A stretch of 15,636 nucleotides of DNA. It comes from Bacteroidota bacterium. GTDB lineage: Bacteria; Bacteroidota; Bacteroidia; Chitinophagales; Chitinophagaceae. Numbering within the stretch: position 1 is the stretch's first letter; each line of letters begins with the position of its first letter. The position numbers were made by a program, and so were the translations under genes. The stretch covers positions 1 through 15,636 of the forward strand of contig JAFAGR010000004.1 of the NCBI GenBank assembly GCA_023422565.1. Reading direction: 5' to 3'. The notes under the pieces are model-generated. The model worked only from the letters and a program-made list of their open reading frames with translations. It was not told the origin of the DNA and did no database searches. Of the stretch, positions 1 through 5,900 are shown piece by piece.

Positions 1-119
1 CGCCTTTGCTTTTCTTTGCTCCTTTGCGTGAAACAATCGGGGCTAAACGACACATGCTAGAAGCCACAGGCTTTTTGAATTTTTACTTTTGACTTTTTTA
101 TTCTTCGTAGCTTGCGGCG
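1..119. repeat. Intergenic repeat-like, T-rich leader region
   Basis: No gene is visible here. The hexamer CTTTGC occurs three times in the first 27 bases (4-9, 14-19, 22-27), followed by GTGAAAC. Further right is a T-rich stretch (about 80-102) with near-repeats of the form TTTACTTTTGACTTTTT. Short degenerate CTTTGCG-type tandem strings are familiar as intergenic filler in Bacteroidota genomes; that is recall, not a search result. An exact TAnnTTTG match (TACTTTTG, 84-91) could be a -7 promoter element for the next gene, but no TTTG box lies 19-21 bases upstream and the match falls inside the T-rich repeat, so I do not call a promoter. Confidence 0.4.
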
Positions 120-563
120 ATGATCCGCATTGAATTTCCCGACCGGCGACCTTCTATCAGAGATGAAAACGGGGTGGAAGAAATATTCTGTATTTGCCGC
201 AAACGTTGGGTAAGGTTAACTCCTGAGGAGTGGGTGCGCCAGAATTTTTTGCTGTACCTGGCTGAAGTGCTCCATTACCCGCTAACACTTACTGCAGTGG
301 AGAAATTGGTGCAGGTAGGAGAGCTCAGGAAGAGGTTTGATATTGTAGTATATAACGTAGACGCACAACCGAAGTTGCTGGTGGAATGTAAGGAAATGAA
401 TGTGCCGTTGAGCGACAAAACTATGATGCAGCTCTTATCTTACAACAGCACAATCGGGGCAACGATTTTGGTAATTACAAATGGATCTTATTGCCTCGCC
501 TTTAGGGCATCAGGAGAGGGGAAAATGGAAGAAATTGACAATCTTCCTTTTTATCCTTTTTAA
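120..563 (+). CDS. HsdR N-terminal-like PD-(D/E)XK nuclease domain protein
   Basis: A 147-residue protein that resembles the free-standing type I restriction enzyme R N-terminal domain family (HSDR_N_2 type) common in Bacteroidota. The PD-(D/E)XK core is visible: Asp74 in RFDIVVY, then Glu89 and Lys91 in LVECKE, with Glu37 in the preceding helix (EEWVRQ) and Gln104 in QLLSYN, as expected for this fold. There is no helicase or translocase domain, so it is not a complete HsdR, and no HsdM or HsdS gene is nearby. The physiological role is unknown; the fold suggests DNA binding or cleavage. The ATG at 120 fits the usual length of such proteins. It converges with the membrane protein gene on the other strand, 16 bases away. 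Confidence 0.8.
   Translation: MIRIEFPDRRPSIRDENGVEEIFCICRKRWVRLTPEEWVRQNFLLYLAEVLHYPLTLTAVEKLVQVGELRKRFDIVVYNVDAQPKLLVECKEMNVPLSDKTMMQLLSYNSTIGATILVITNGSYCLAFRASGEGKMEEIDNLPFYPF
527..552 (+). terminator. Possible weak terminator inside the 3' end of the nuclease-like gene
   Basis: GGAAGA (527-532) and TCTTCC (542-547) can form a six-base-pair stem with a nine-base loop, followed at once by five T residues (548-552) and a second T-run before the stop codon. The geometry matches an intrinsic terminator, but the stem is short and half A:T, and it lies inside coding sequence. Confidence 0.25.
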
Positions 564-579
564 CTACTCCTTCAAGCCA

Positions 580-1053
580 TTACTGTTTAATTCTTATTTC
601 ATTTTTGGCTAAACCCATTATCAGGTAAACCGCCATCACCAGCAGGCAGGCCAGCCGCACAAGGCTCAGCCTTTCCCATGCAGTTGCACGCGCTGTTAAT
701 TCCGGATCGCTCACTTGCGCGTAGGCCGTATTGATGATCGATAATAGTTCGGGTACAAAGTAAATAGCCGTGATAGCCAGTATGATCAGGTATCCCACAA
801 ACACGACGATTAAATTCATTCGCCTCGCCATCTTCCGGTTTAATATTATCGAGGTGCCCAGAAGTATTATCGCCACCGGGTGTATTGCCATCCAAAAAGG
901 TTCCGGCCTCAGACCATAATTTCCCTGGAACATCAACAAAGAATGCGGTGGAGCTGCTGCCCATTGAGGTACAACGGTAATGTGTTCATAAACCGCACCT
1001 CCTATCATTGTGCAAAAGGCGAGACAGGCGAGCGAGTATATAATATTATTCAT
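580..1053 (-). CDS. Four-helix membrane protein, DUF1772-like
   Basis: A 157-residue integral membrane protein of unknown function. Hydrophobic segments lie at about residues 3-22, 54-71, 80-101 and 130-149, giving four likely helices. The first helix runs into YEH, then a VVPQWA segment, and the last helix is preceded by WERLSLVR. This pattern (early Tyr-Glu-His with Pro-x-Trp, a mid FW, and a final W..L...R) resembles the DUF1772/anthrone-oxygenase-like membrane family, but I hold that family call loosely. ATG start at 1053. An exact TAnnTTTG element sits 18-25 bases upstream of it. It is transcribed away from the secreted protein gene at 1240 and towards the nuclease-like gene. Confidence 0.7.
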   Translation of the reverse strand: MNNIIYSLACLAFCTMIGGAVYEHITVVPQWAAAPPHSLLMFQGNYGLRPEPFWMAIHPVAIILLGTSIILNRKMARRMNLIVVFVGYLIILAITAIYFVPELLSIINTAYAQVSDPELTARATAWERLSLVRLACLLVMAVYLIMGLAKNEIRIKQ

Positions 1054-1070
1054 TGTTCAGTTTGTTTGCG

Positions 1071-1078
1071 CAAATGTA
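1071..1078 (-). promoter_or_regulatory. Candidate -7 promoter element of the membrane protein gene
   Basis: On the minus strand this reads TACATTTG, an exact match to the Bacteroidota -7 consensus TAnnTTTG. It would place transcription start roughly 10-15 bases before the ATG at 1053. No good TTTG -33 box is visible 19-21 bases upstream, so the call rests on the -7 element and its position. Confidence 0.4.
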
Positions 1079-1147
1079 TCAGCCCCCTCTTAAGAATTTA
1101 GCCTCATATTGTATGGACTGTTCCGCAGACGGTTGAAACGCCTATTT

Positions 1148-1204
1148 TAATACATGAGCTGGGTTGGCATCGGTTATAACATTGCCTTCACGTTTCATGT
1201 ATTA
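1148..1204. repeat. Perfect 10-base inverted repeat upstream of the secreted protein gene
   Basis: TAATACATGA (1148-1157) is repeated as its exact reverse complement TCATGTATTA (1195-1204), with 37 bases between. It lies in the 186-base region between the divergent genes starting at 1053 and 1240. No T-run follows, so a terminator is unlikely. It could be a paired operator for a dimeric regulator, a transcript stem, or chance. Confidence 0.5.
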
Positions 1205-1239
1205 GATTTAAGTATTCTCCTCACTTAAACTTTATAAAC

Positions 1240-1671
1240 ATGAAAATTTTGCTGCTTTCCGTTGTGGCCAGCATTGGCTTGTTACCATTCGGTTCGTTTG
1301 ATGAACGCCCGGCTTCTGAAAGTAAAAAGGAAACCTGCCGCAGTATAAGCCCTGATGTTGTACTTCAGGATTCTGATGGTTCCGGGCGAATGTCTTCCAT
1401 CGTTTTTAAAATGCAGGATTATTGCCGGGCTGAGATCAAGGACTTTGAATTTGATGTGAGATTTGAGGTAGTGAGTGCAACCGTTTTTTTCACAGGCGAG
1501 AATTTCAGAACAATGAAGCGTGGATATATTACAAGCAGCAGCCTCAAACCGATCAAAGAGCTAATGCTACTATGTCAACCCGGCTCAATAGTTACCTTTG
1601 ATCAAATTAAGGTGAAGGGCCCGGATAACCTAGTGCGAACACTTCCGGGAGTGAGTTACATACTTTATTAG
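1240..1671 (+). CDS. Secreted protein with GldM C-terminal-like domain
   Basis: A 143-residue protein with an N-terminal signal peptide (hydrophobic stretch about residues 3-18, MKILLLSVVASIGLLPFG), so probably periplasmic or exported. The mature part resembles the C-terminal immunoglobulin-like domain of GldM (GldM_C family): a beta-rich DFEFDVRFEVVSATVFF segment, then PGSIVTFDQIKVKGPD, then RTLPGVSYIL at the end. GldM proper is an inner-membrane part of the gliding and type IX secretion motor of about 500 residues; this protein has only the last domain and no transmembrane anchor, so it is not GldM. Similar solo domains occur in Bacteroidota, function unknown. A strong hairpin terminator follows 32 bases after its stop. 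Confidence 0.65.
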   Translation: MKILLLSVVASIGLLPFGSFDERPASESKKETCRSISPDVVLQDSDGSGRMSSIVFKMQDYCRAEIKDFEFDVRFEVVSATVFFTGENFRTMKRGYITSSSLKPIKELMLLCQPGSIVTFDQIKVKGPDNLVRTLPGVSYILY

Positions 1672-1703
1672 TAAAAGAAATTTTCATCTGCTTGAATAAA
1701 AGA

Positions 1704-1727
1704 AAAGGCTACCAATGGGTAGCCTTT
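1704..1727. terminator. Bidirectional intrinsic terminator
   Basis: AAAGGCTACC (1704-1713), loop AATG (1714-1717), GGTAGCCTTT (1718-1727): a perfect ten-base-pair stem with a four-base loop. A-rich flank on the left and T/A-rich flank on the right give U-rich tails in both directions. It sits between two convergent genes (secreted protein ending at 1671, glutamate dehydrogenase ending at 1751) and would serve both. Confidence 0.9.
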
Positions 1728-1750
1728 AATAAAATATTCATTTTTATGTA

Positions 1751-3172
1751 CTATGGGAAGATACCCAATTGTGCATAGCTGGTTCCCACTTTATTGATCG
1801 CACTAACGTAAGCGGCTGTACGCATATCGGGAATCTCCTCATTGTTCCTCCAGATGTCCATGATCTCGCGGGTTGCTGCTATCATCGTTTCTTCAAGTCC
1901 GCTGTGTACCAGGTCAACTTCTTCCGGTCCGTGAAGAATAATCTTTTTCGCCTGGTCGCTCACTTTCTTACCGGTGAGGTCTTCAACCTGCTCGAGAATA
2001 GAAGTGTTCAGGTTTTCAGTAAAACGCTTTTCCATTCTTCCGTAACGCACATGGCTAAGGTTCTTCAACCATTCGAAATAACTTACGGTTACACCACCTG
2101 CATTCAGGTACATGTCTGGTACGCACAGAATGTTATTCTTAATAAATATTTCATCGGCTTCCGGAGTGCACGGGCCGTTAGCAGCTTCCCCGATTATTTT
2201 TGCTTTGATGCGTGGTGCATTTTCTCCGTTTATCACGTTTTCAAGCGCGGCCGGTATTAATATGTCGCACTCAAGTTCAAGAGCGTCAGAGTTCTTTGCG
2301 AGATTAGTCGCTCCTTTAAAATCAAGAATAGATCCTGTTGCTTTGCGGTGTTCGAAAACTTCATCTTCATGAAGGCCATCCGGGTTCATTATTGCGCCTT
2401 CGTATTCTGCAAGGGCGATAACCTTTGCCCCGGCTTCGCGGAAGAATTTTGCGCTGTGATAGCCCACATTGCCAAGGCCCTGAACAATAACGCGTTTGCC
2501 CTTGATCCCTGTTTCCAATCCCAGTTCCTTCATTACATCTGCCATGCTGCACACTTCGCGAATACCGTAGAATACTCCAAGGCCGGTCGCTTCCTTACGT
2601 CCGCGTACACCACCCTGAGTTACAGGCTTTCCGGTAACGCAACCAGCCGCGTCAATTTCACCGGGTTTTAATGAAGCATAGGTATCCACTATCCAGGCCA
2701 TTTCGCGTTCGCCGGTTCCGTAGTCGGGTGCCGGTACATCGATGCCGGGACCGATGAAATTTTTCTTCACCAATTCACTGGTATAACGGCGCGTTATCTT
2801 TTCAAGTTCGTAAACGCTGTAGTTTTTTGGATCGATCTTAATACCGCCCTTACCTCCGCCAAAAGGAACATTCACGATGGCGCATTTATAGGTCATAAGC
2901 GCAGCGAGGGCCATTACCTCATCCTGGTTCACTTCATCGCTAAAACGAATGCCGCCCTTGCACGGAGTTTTGTGCTGGCTATGCTGAACGCGGTATGCCT
3001 CGATCACTTCGATGGTGCCATCATCGCGCTTTACGGGAAAGCGCATTTGAAGAATATTGTTACAGGCCTTGATTTGCTCAAGGATCCCTTTGTCCCATTT
3101 AGTGAATTTTGTGGCTTTGTCGAAACTTTTTTCCACGCTCTGGAAAAAGCTATACGGTTGATGTGCAGACAT
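1751..3172 (-). CDS. gdhA: Glutamate dehydrogenase (Glu/Leu/Phe/Val dehydrogenase family)
   Basis: A 473-residue cytoplasmic enzyme that interconverts L-glutamate with 2-oxoglutarate and ammonium using NAD(P). The family hallmarks are in order: substrate-binding HKTPCKGGIRFSD (about 68-79), catalytic-lysine motif VPFGGGKGG (Lys108), the catalytic Asp in PAPDYGTG (Asp150), and a Rossmann QGLGNVG motif (231-237). The strand after it ends in Glu (ALAEYEG), which hints at NAD preference but does not settle it. I chose the ATG at 3172: the frame extends to a GTG at 3193, but that codon lies in a GC-rich hairpin, and the extra seven residues (MREKQPN) are not family-like. It lies downstream of ccmC-ccmD on the same strand, 68 bases after ccmD, and may be partly co-transcribed. 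Confidence 0.95.
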   Translation of the reverse strand: MSAHQPYSFFQSVEKSFDKATKFTKWDKGILEQIKACNNILQMRFPVKRDDGTIEVIEAYRVQHSQHKTPCKGGIRFSDEVNQDEVMALAALMTYKCAIVNVPFGGGKGGIKIDPKNYSVYELEKITRRYTSELVKKNFIGPGIDVPAPDYGTGEREMAWIVDTYASLKPGEIDAAGCVTGKPVTQGGVRGRKEATGLGVFYGIREVCSMADVMKELGLETGIKGKRVIVQGLGNVGYHSAKFFREAGAKVIALAEYEGAIMNPDGLHEDEVFEHRKATGSILDFKGATNLAKNSDALELECDILIPAALENVINGENAPRIKAKIIGEAANGPCTPEADEIFIKNNILCVPDMYLNAGGVTVSYFEWLKNLSHVRYGRMEKRFTENLNTSILEQVEDLTGKKVSDQAKKIILHGPEEVDLVHSGLEETMIAATREIMDIWRNNEEIPDMRTAAYVSAINKVGTSYAQLGIFP

Positions 3173-3186
3173 ATTGGGTTGTTTTT

Positions 3187-3201
3187 CCCGCACAAGGCGG
3201 G
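3187..3201 (-). other. Small GC-rich hairpin in the gdhA 5' untranslated region
   Basis: On the minus strand CCCGC, loop CTTGT, GCGGG form a five-base-pair GC stem ending 14 bases before the gdhA ATG. It is followed by A residues rather than T on the minus strand, so it is not a terminator for ccmD. It could shape translation of gdhA or protect the transcript; this is inference. Confidence 0.35.
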
Positions 3202-3240
3202 GGTTAAGATTTTAATATTTTTTAATTGCGTTTATGCGTT

Positions 3241-3459
3241 TCAGTTATGTTTCCCTTTTTCAAGCCTGCTGATCTTTCTGTCAAGTTTTACCAGGTATAA
3301 AATCAAACCAAACAGAATGGTCAGGCAAACAGCAACCACCACATATATCTTTCCGTTACTGCGCATCACATCAGCCATTTCCGGACTGTCTTGCGCAAAC
3401 GAGGTTACATTAATTAACAGGAACAGGAAGAAAAGAAATAAACGAAGTACCGGGTTCAT
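3241..3459 (-). CDS. ccmD: CcmD-like small membrane protein of cytochrome c maturation
   Basis: A 72-residue protein with an N-terminal signal or membrane segment (about residues 5-22, ending SFAQ) and a second helix (about 37-57) followed by a basic/charged tail (KLDRKISRLEKGK). The single main helix with a charged tail, the size and the position directly after ccmC match the CcmD-like family in Bacteroidota. In characterised Ccm systems CcmD is a small membrane factor needed for heme-loaded CcmE to leave the CcmABC complex; that role is inferred here. Its ATG overlaps the ccmC stop by four bases (ATGA), implying translational coupling. CcmD sequences are poorly conserved, so the call leans on context. 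Confidence 0.75.
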   Translation of the reverse strand: MNPVLRLFLFFLFLLINVTSFAQDSPEMADVMRSNGKIYVVVAVCLTILFGLILYLVKLDRKISRLEKGKHN

Positions 3460-4151
3460 GACACAATAGATTTTTCGATCAATAATTCAAGCCTGATCTT
3501 TAACGTGGCTATCCACACACCGAGCAAAGTCCATCCTAAAATTGCCGGATAGAACACCACTCTTAACCTTGCGTCAATATCATTATAATTCAACGCCGGG
3601 TTTCCGCTGTCACTGCCCGGGGAGCCGGGATGCAAACTTCCCACCAAACGGGGAATTATCCAAATACTGGGAAACAACATAGCGAAAGCAAAAATGTTGT
3701 AAACCGCACTTACGCGTGCCCGTTTATCAATATCGGTAAAAGACCCGCGGAGAACGAAATACGCGCCGTAGATCAGTATCGCGATGGCGGCGCCTATGAG
3801 TTTGGGTTCCTTTAATATTGTAGCGAGTGATTGGCCCTGGTCGCTCACCCAGGTATAATTGGCCCAGATGGCGCCTGTTACATAGCCGAGTATTCCCATG
3901 AAAGCCCCTACCGCCGCGTAATTTCGGGCTTTAAGGTCAGATGAGTACCTTCCCCTGGAGAGATATATGATGCTGTGTACAAAACTGATGATAAACAATA
4001 TCATCATTGCAAACCACATGCATACGTGGAAATAAAGATTACGGATAGTTTCATTAAGTATGAAAAGGCGCGGCACCTCCATCATGAAGCCTCCTACAAC
4101 TGTATAAACCAGCAAGAGGACAGACAATATTTTCCACCAATTTTTCTTCAA
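3456..4151 (-). CDS. ccmC: Heme exporter / cytochrome c maturation membrane protein CcmC
   Basis: A 231-residue membrane protein with about six hydrophobic helices. CcmC belongs to the heme-handling family with CcsA and CcmF and delivers heme to CcmE for cytochrome c maturation on the outer face of the inner membrane. The two conserved heme-ligand histidines appear to be present: His42 in NLYFHV and His174 in GSLHPG. The periplasmic tryptophan (WWD) region at about 94-118 (GAIWANYTW ... LKEPKL) keeps Trp96, Trp101 and a Pro-Lys, but lacks the usual WGxxWxxDP pattern. The start is a TTG at 4151 giving MKKNWWK; no ATG is better placed. Candidate promoter 27-60 bases upstream. First gene of ccmC-ccmD, perhaps with gdhA. 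Confidence 0.9.
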   Translation of the reverse strand: MKKNWWKILSVLLLVYTVVGGFMMEVPRLFILNETIRNLYFHVCMWFAMMILFIISFVHSIIYLSRGRYSSDLKARNYAAVGAFMGILGYVTGAIWANYTWVSDQGQSLATILKEPKLIGAAIAILIYGAYFVLRGSFTDIDKRARVSAVYNIFAFAMLFPSIWIIPRLVGSLHPGSPGSDSGNPALNYNDIDARLRVVFYPAILGWTLLGVWIATLKIRLELLIEKSIVS

Positions 4152-4177
4152 CTGCGTAACAGCTATTTTAGGTGGCG

Positions 4178-4211
4178 CAAAGTTATAGGAAAGAGCAACA
4201 TGGTTTACAAA
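4178..4211 (-). promoter_or_regulatory. Candidate Bacteroidota promoter for ccmC-ccmD
   Basis: On the minus strand TTTG (4208-4211) is followed after 22 bases by TAACTTTG (4178-4185), an exact TAnnTTTG -7 element. The spacer is slightly longer than the usual 19-21, so the -33 box is uncertain. Predicted start of transcription is about 20 bases before the ccmC TTG. Confidence 0.5.
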
Positions 4212-4290
4212 TTAAAATAATGCCCGGCTACCCATGGCACTATTTTTTCTTATCTTGTAGTATTCATTTTACCCGACAAAAAAGAAGCAT

Positions 4291-5133
4291 ATGTTATGGA
4301 AAGGAAGAAGGGAAAGTTCAAATGTTGACGACAGGAGAGGCGTTTCCGGTGGCCAGATAGCGGCCGGGGGCGGCATACTTGGGGTCCTTTTTCTTTTGGC
4401 AAATTTCTTTTTAGGTGATGGAGACATCTCTGACCTCACCCGGGCGCTGCCGCAGGAACAGGCGCCCATGAGTGCCGAACAAAAAGCGCGGGAAGATGAA
4501 CGGGCTTCTTTTGTAAAAGTTGTTCTGGCAGATACGGAAGATGTATGGGATAAACTTTTCACGGAGAACGGCGCCACTTACCAAAAACCAACACTCGTGC
4601 TGTTCAGCGGGGCGACACAGTCTGCCTGCGGATCTGCAAGTGCCGCAACCGGCCCTTTTTATTGCCCGGGAGACAATGATATATATATAGACCTTTCTTT
4701 TGCAGATGAATTAAAAAACAGGTTCGGTGCTGCAGGTGATTTCGCCCTTGCCTATGTGGTGGCTCATGAAGTTGGCCATCACGTTCAATTTCTTATGGGC
4801 ACTTCAGATAAGGTTGCCAGGCTTCGGAGCCGCCTATCTGAAGTGGAATACAACAAATATTCCGTTCGCCTGGAACTGCAGGCTGATTTTTATGCGGGAG
4901 TTTGGGCGCACCACAATCATAAAATGAAAAACGTATTGGTAGCAGAAGATATTGAAGAAGCTTTAAGGGCTGCCAACGCGATCGGAGATGATAATCTTCA
5001 ACGCCAATCTACCGGCACCGTTCAGCCTGATGGCTTTACACACGGTACAAGCGAGCAAAGAATGTATTGGTTCAGAAAAGGTTTTGAAACGGGCGACCTT
5101 CGCCAGGGGGATACTTTTAATGCGGAACTGTAG
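4291..5133 (+). CDS. ypfJ: YpfJ-type neutral zinc metallopeptidase
   Basis: A 280-residue member of the putative neutral zinc metallopeptidase family (YpfJ). It begins with the family's typical WKGRRESSNVDDRRG segment, then has a single membrane helix at about residues 25-42 (GGILGVLFLLANFFLG), so it is probably membrane-anchored. Zinc-binding HEVGHH lies at 159-164 (His159, Glu160, His163), and a downstream ELQADFYAGVW segment supplies the probable third ligand Glu. Cys113 and Cys125 (SACGSA, GPFYCPG) match conserved family positions. In many relatives the ELQAD motif is followed by Cys; here it is Phe. ATG start at 4291 with an A-rich leader. Substrate unknown. It sits alone on the plus strand between ccmC and ccmB and converges with ccmB. 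Confidence 0.9.
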   Translation: MLWKGRRESSNVDDRRGVSGGQIAAGGGILGVLFLLANFFLGDGDISDLTRALPQEQAPMSAEQKAREDERASFVKVVLADTEDVWDKLFTENGATYQKPTLVLFSGATQSACGSASAATGPFYCPGDNDIYIDLSFADELKNRFGAAGDFALAYVVAHEVGHHVQFLMGTSDKVARLRSRLSEVEYNKYSVRLELQADFYAGVWAHHNHKMKNVLVAEDIEEALRAANAIGDDNLQRQSTGTVQPDGFTHGTSEQRMYWFRKGFETGDLRQGDTFNAEL

Positions 5134-5144
5134 CTGATGGGTAA

Positions 5145-5227
5145 ATGTGCGGATCTGCAGATGTGCAGATTACGGTTTCAACTATAGAGCCCCATATGCA
5201 AATTTCCAAATGAGCAAATCTGCACAT
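5145..5227. repeat. Intergenic direct and inverted repeats between ypfJ and ccmB
   Basis: ATGTGCGGAT (5145-5154) and ATGTGCAGAT (5161-5170) are near-identical direct repeats, separated by a palindrome ATCTGCAGAT (5153-5162). ATGTGCAGATT (5161-5171) recurs as its exact 11-base reverse complement AATCTGCACAT (5217-5227). The right half also carries several TGCAAAT-like words. The array fills the gap between two convergent gene ends, so the 11-base inverted repeat could act as a transcript-end stem, but there is no long T-run. Confidence 0.6.
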
Positions 5228-5231
5228 GAAT

Positions 5232-5891
5232 TCAATCTTTCCATAAAAACGGAAACAACACCACCGCCAGGGCAACTACCAATACATCCAAACCGGCGAT
5301 GAGCCCTACAAGCTGAAGAACTGCGCCTTCCCTGAACACTTCAGCGAATGCAGCTTTGCTTAATCTCATCAGCAAGAGTAATACGGGAAGAATAACGGGG
5401 AAGCCTAGAATGGCTATCAGCGCGGCGTTCTGTTGTGCCTTTGCCGCAATCGCACTCATAATAGTAAATACAAGGCTAAGGCTAAAGCCACCGAGCAGCG
5501 ATATTCCGAGGAAGAGCATGGAATCGCTCACGGGGTTGTCAAGAAAGATGAAGAATAGCAAAAGGCTCACTCCATTCATCATCAACATCAGCAGCACATT
5601 ATATAATAGCTTCGCAATTATGAATTCAACGGGTGAGGCAATCGAATAAAAATAAAGCATTCGGCCCCGGCTCTCCTGAAGAAAACTTTTAGCCACCGTG
5701 TTCACGCAAACAAAAAGCTGGATCACCCAAAACAAACTGTTCCATGTTTCCGCAACGGGGCTTTCAGGAAGGGTCAGGTAAATCACATAAATGGTAGAAG
5801 CGATGTAAAGCAGTATGCCATAAAAGGTATGAAGCTGCCGAAGTTCCAGCAACAGGTCTTTTTTCAGCAATGCCATTGTTCTTTGAAACAT
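5232..5891 (-). CDS. ccmB: Heme exporter subunit CcmB
   Basis: A 219-residue inner-membrane protein, the normal CcmB length, with about six helices (roughly 22-40, 51-67, 92-117, 127-149, 155-176, 191-215). CcmB is the permease-type partner of the ATPase CcmA; the CcmABCD complex releases heme-loaded CcmE during cytochrome c maturation. Family signs are the N-terminal KKDLLLELR, the cytoplasmic loop FLQESRGRM followed by ASPVEFIIAKL, and FPVILPVLLL in the fifth helix. The ATG at 5891 lies nine bases after the tdk stop, so the two are probably co-transcribed. CcmA is not in the window, and ccmC-ccmD lie about 1.1 kb away beyond a plus-strand gene. Confidence 0.92.
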   Translation of the reverse strand: MFQRTMALLKKDLLLELRQLHTFYGILLYIASTIYVIYLTLPESPVAETWNSLFWVIQLFVCVNTVAKSFLQESRGRMLYFYSIASPVEFIIAKLLYNVLLMLMMNGVSLLLFFIFLDNPVSDSMLFLGISLLGGFSLSLVFTIMSAIAAKAQQNAALIAILGFPVILPVLLLLMRLSKAAFAEVFREGAVLQLVGLIAGLDVLVVALAVVLFPFLWKD

Positions 5892-5900
5892 GATAAAGCT

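Noticed and set aside
120..563. A type I restriction-modification system
   Set aside because: Only an HsdR N-terminal-like domain is present; there is no helicase part, HsdM or HsdS in the window.
880..1101. Plus-strand frame across the start of the four-helix membrane protein
   Set aside because: It overlaps the membrane protein on the opposite strand and shows no domain or family signal.
1769..2671. Open frames on the plus strand within glutamate dehydrogenase
   Set aside because: They are antisense to a well-conserved enzyme, and their Cys/His/Phe-rich translations match no family; they are shadow frames.
3173..3193. GTG start for glutamate dehydrogenase seven codons upstream of the ATG at 3172
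   Set aside because: The GTG lies within the loop of a GC hairpin, the added residues are not family-like, and an ATG follows closely.
4269..4577. Minus-strand frame of about 100 codons opposite the start of ypfJ
   Set aside because: Low-complexity Ser/Pro-rich translation antisense to a recognised metalloprotease N-terminus.
5145..5227. CRISPR array
   Set aside because: The repeats are about 10 bases, irregular, without unique spacers of constant length, and no cas gene is nearby.
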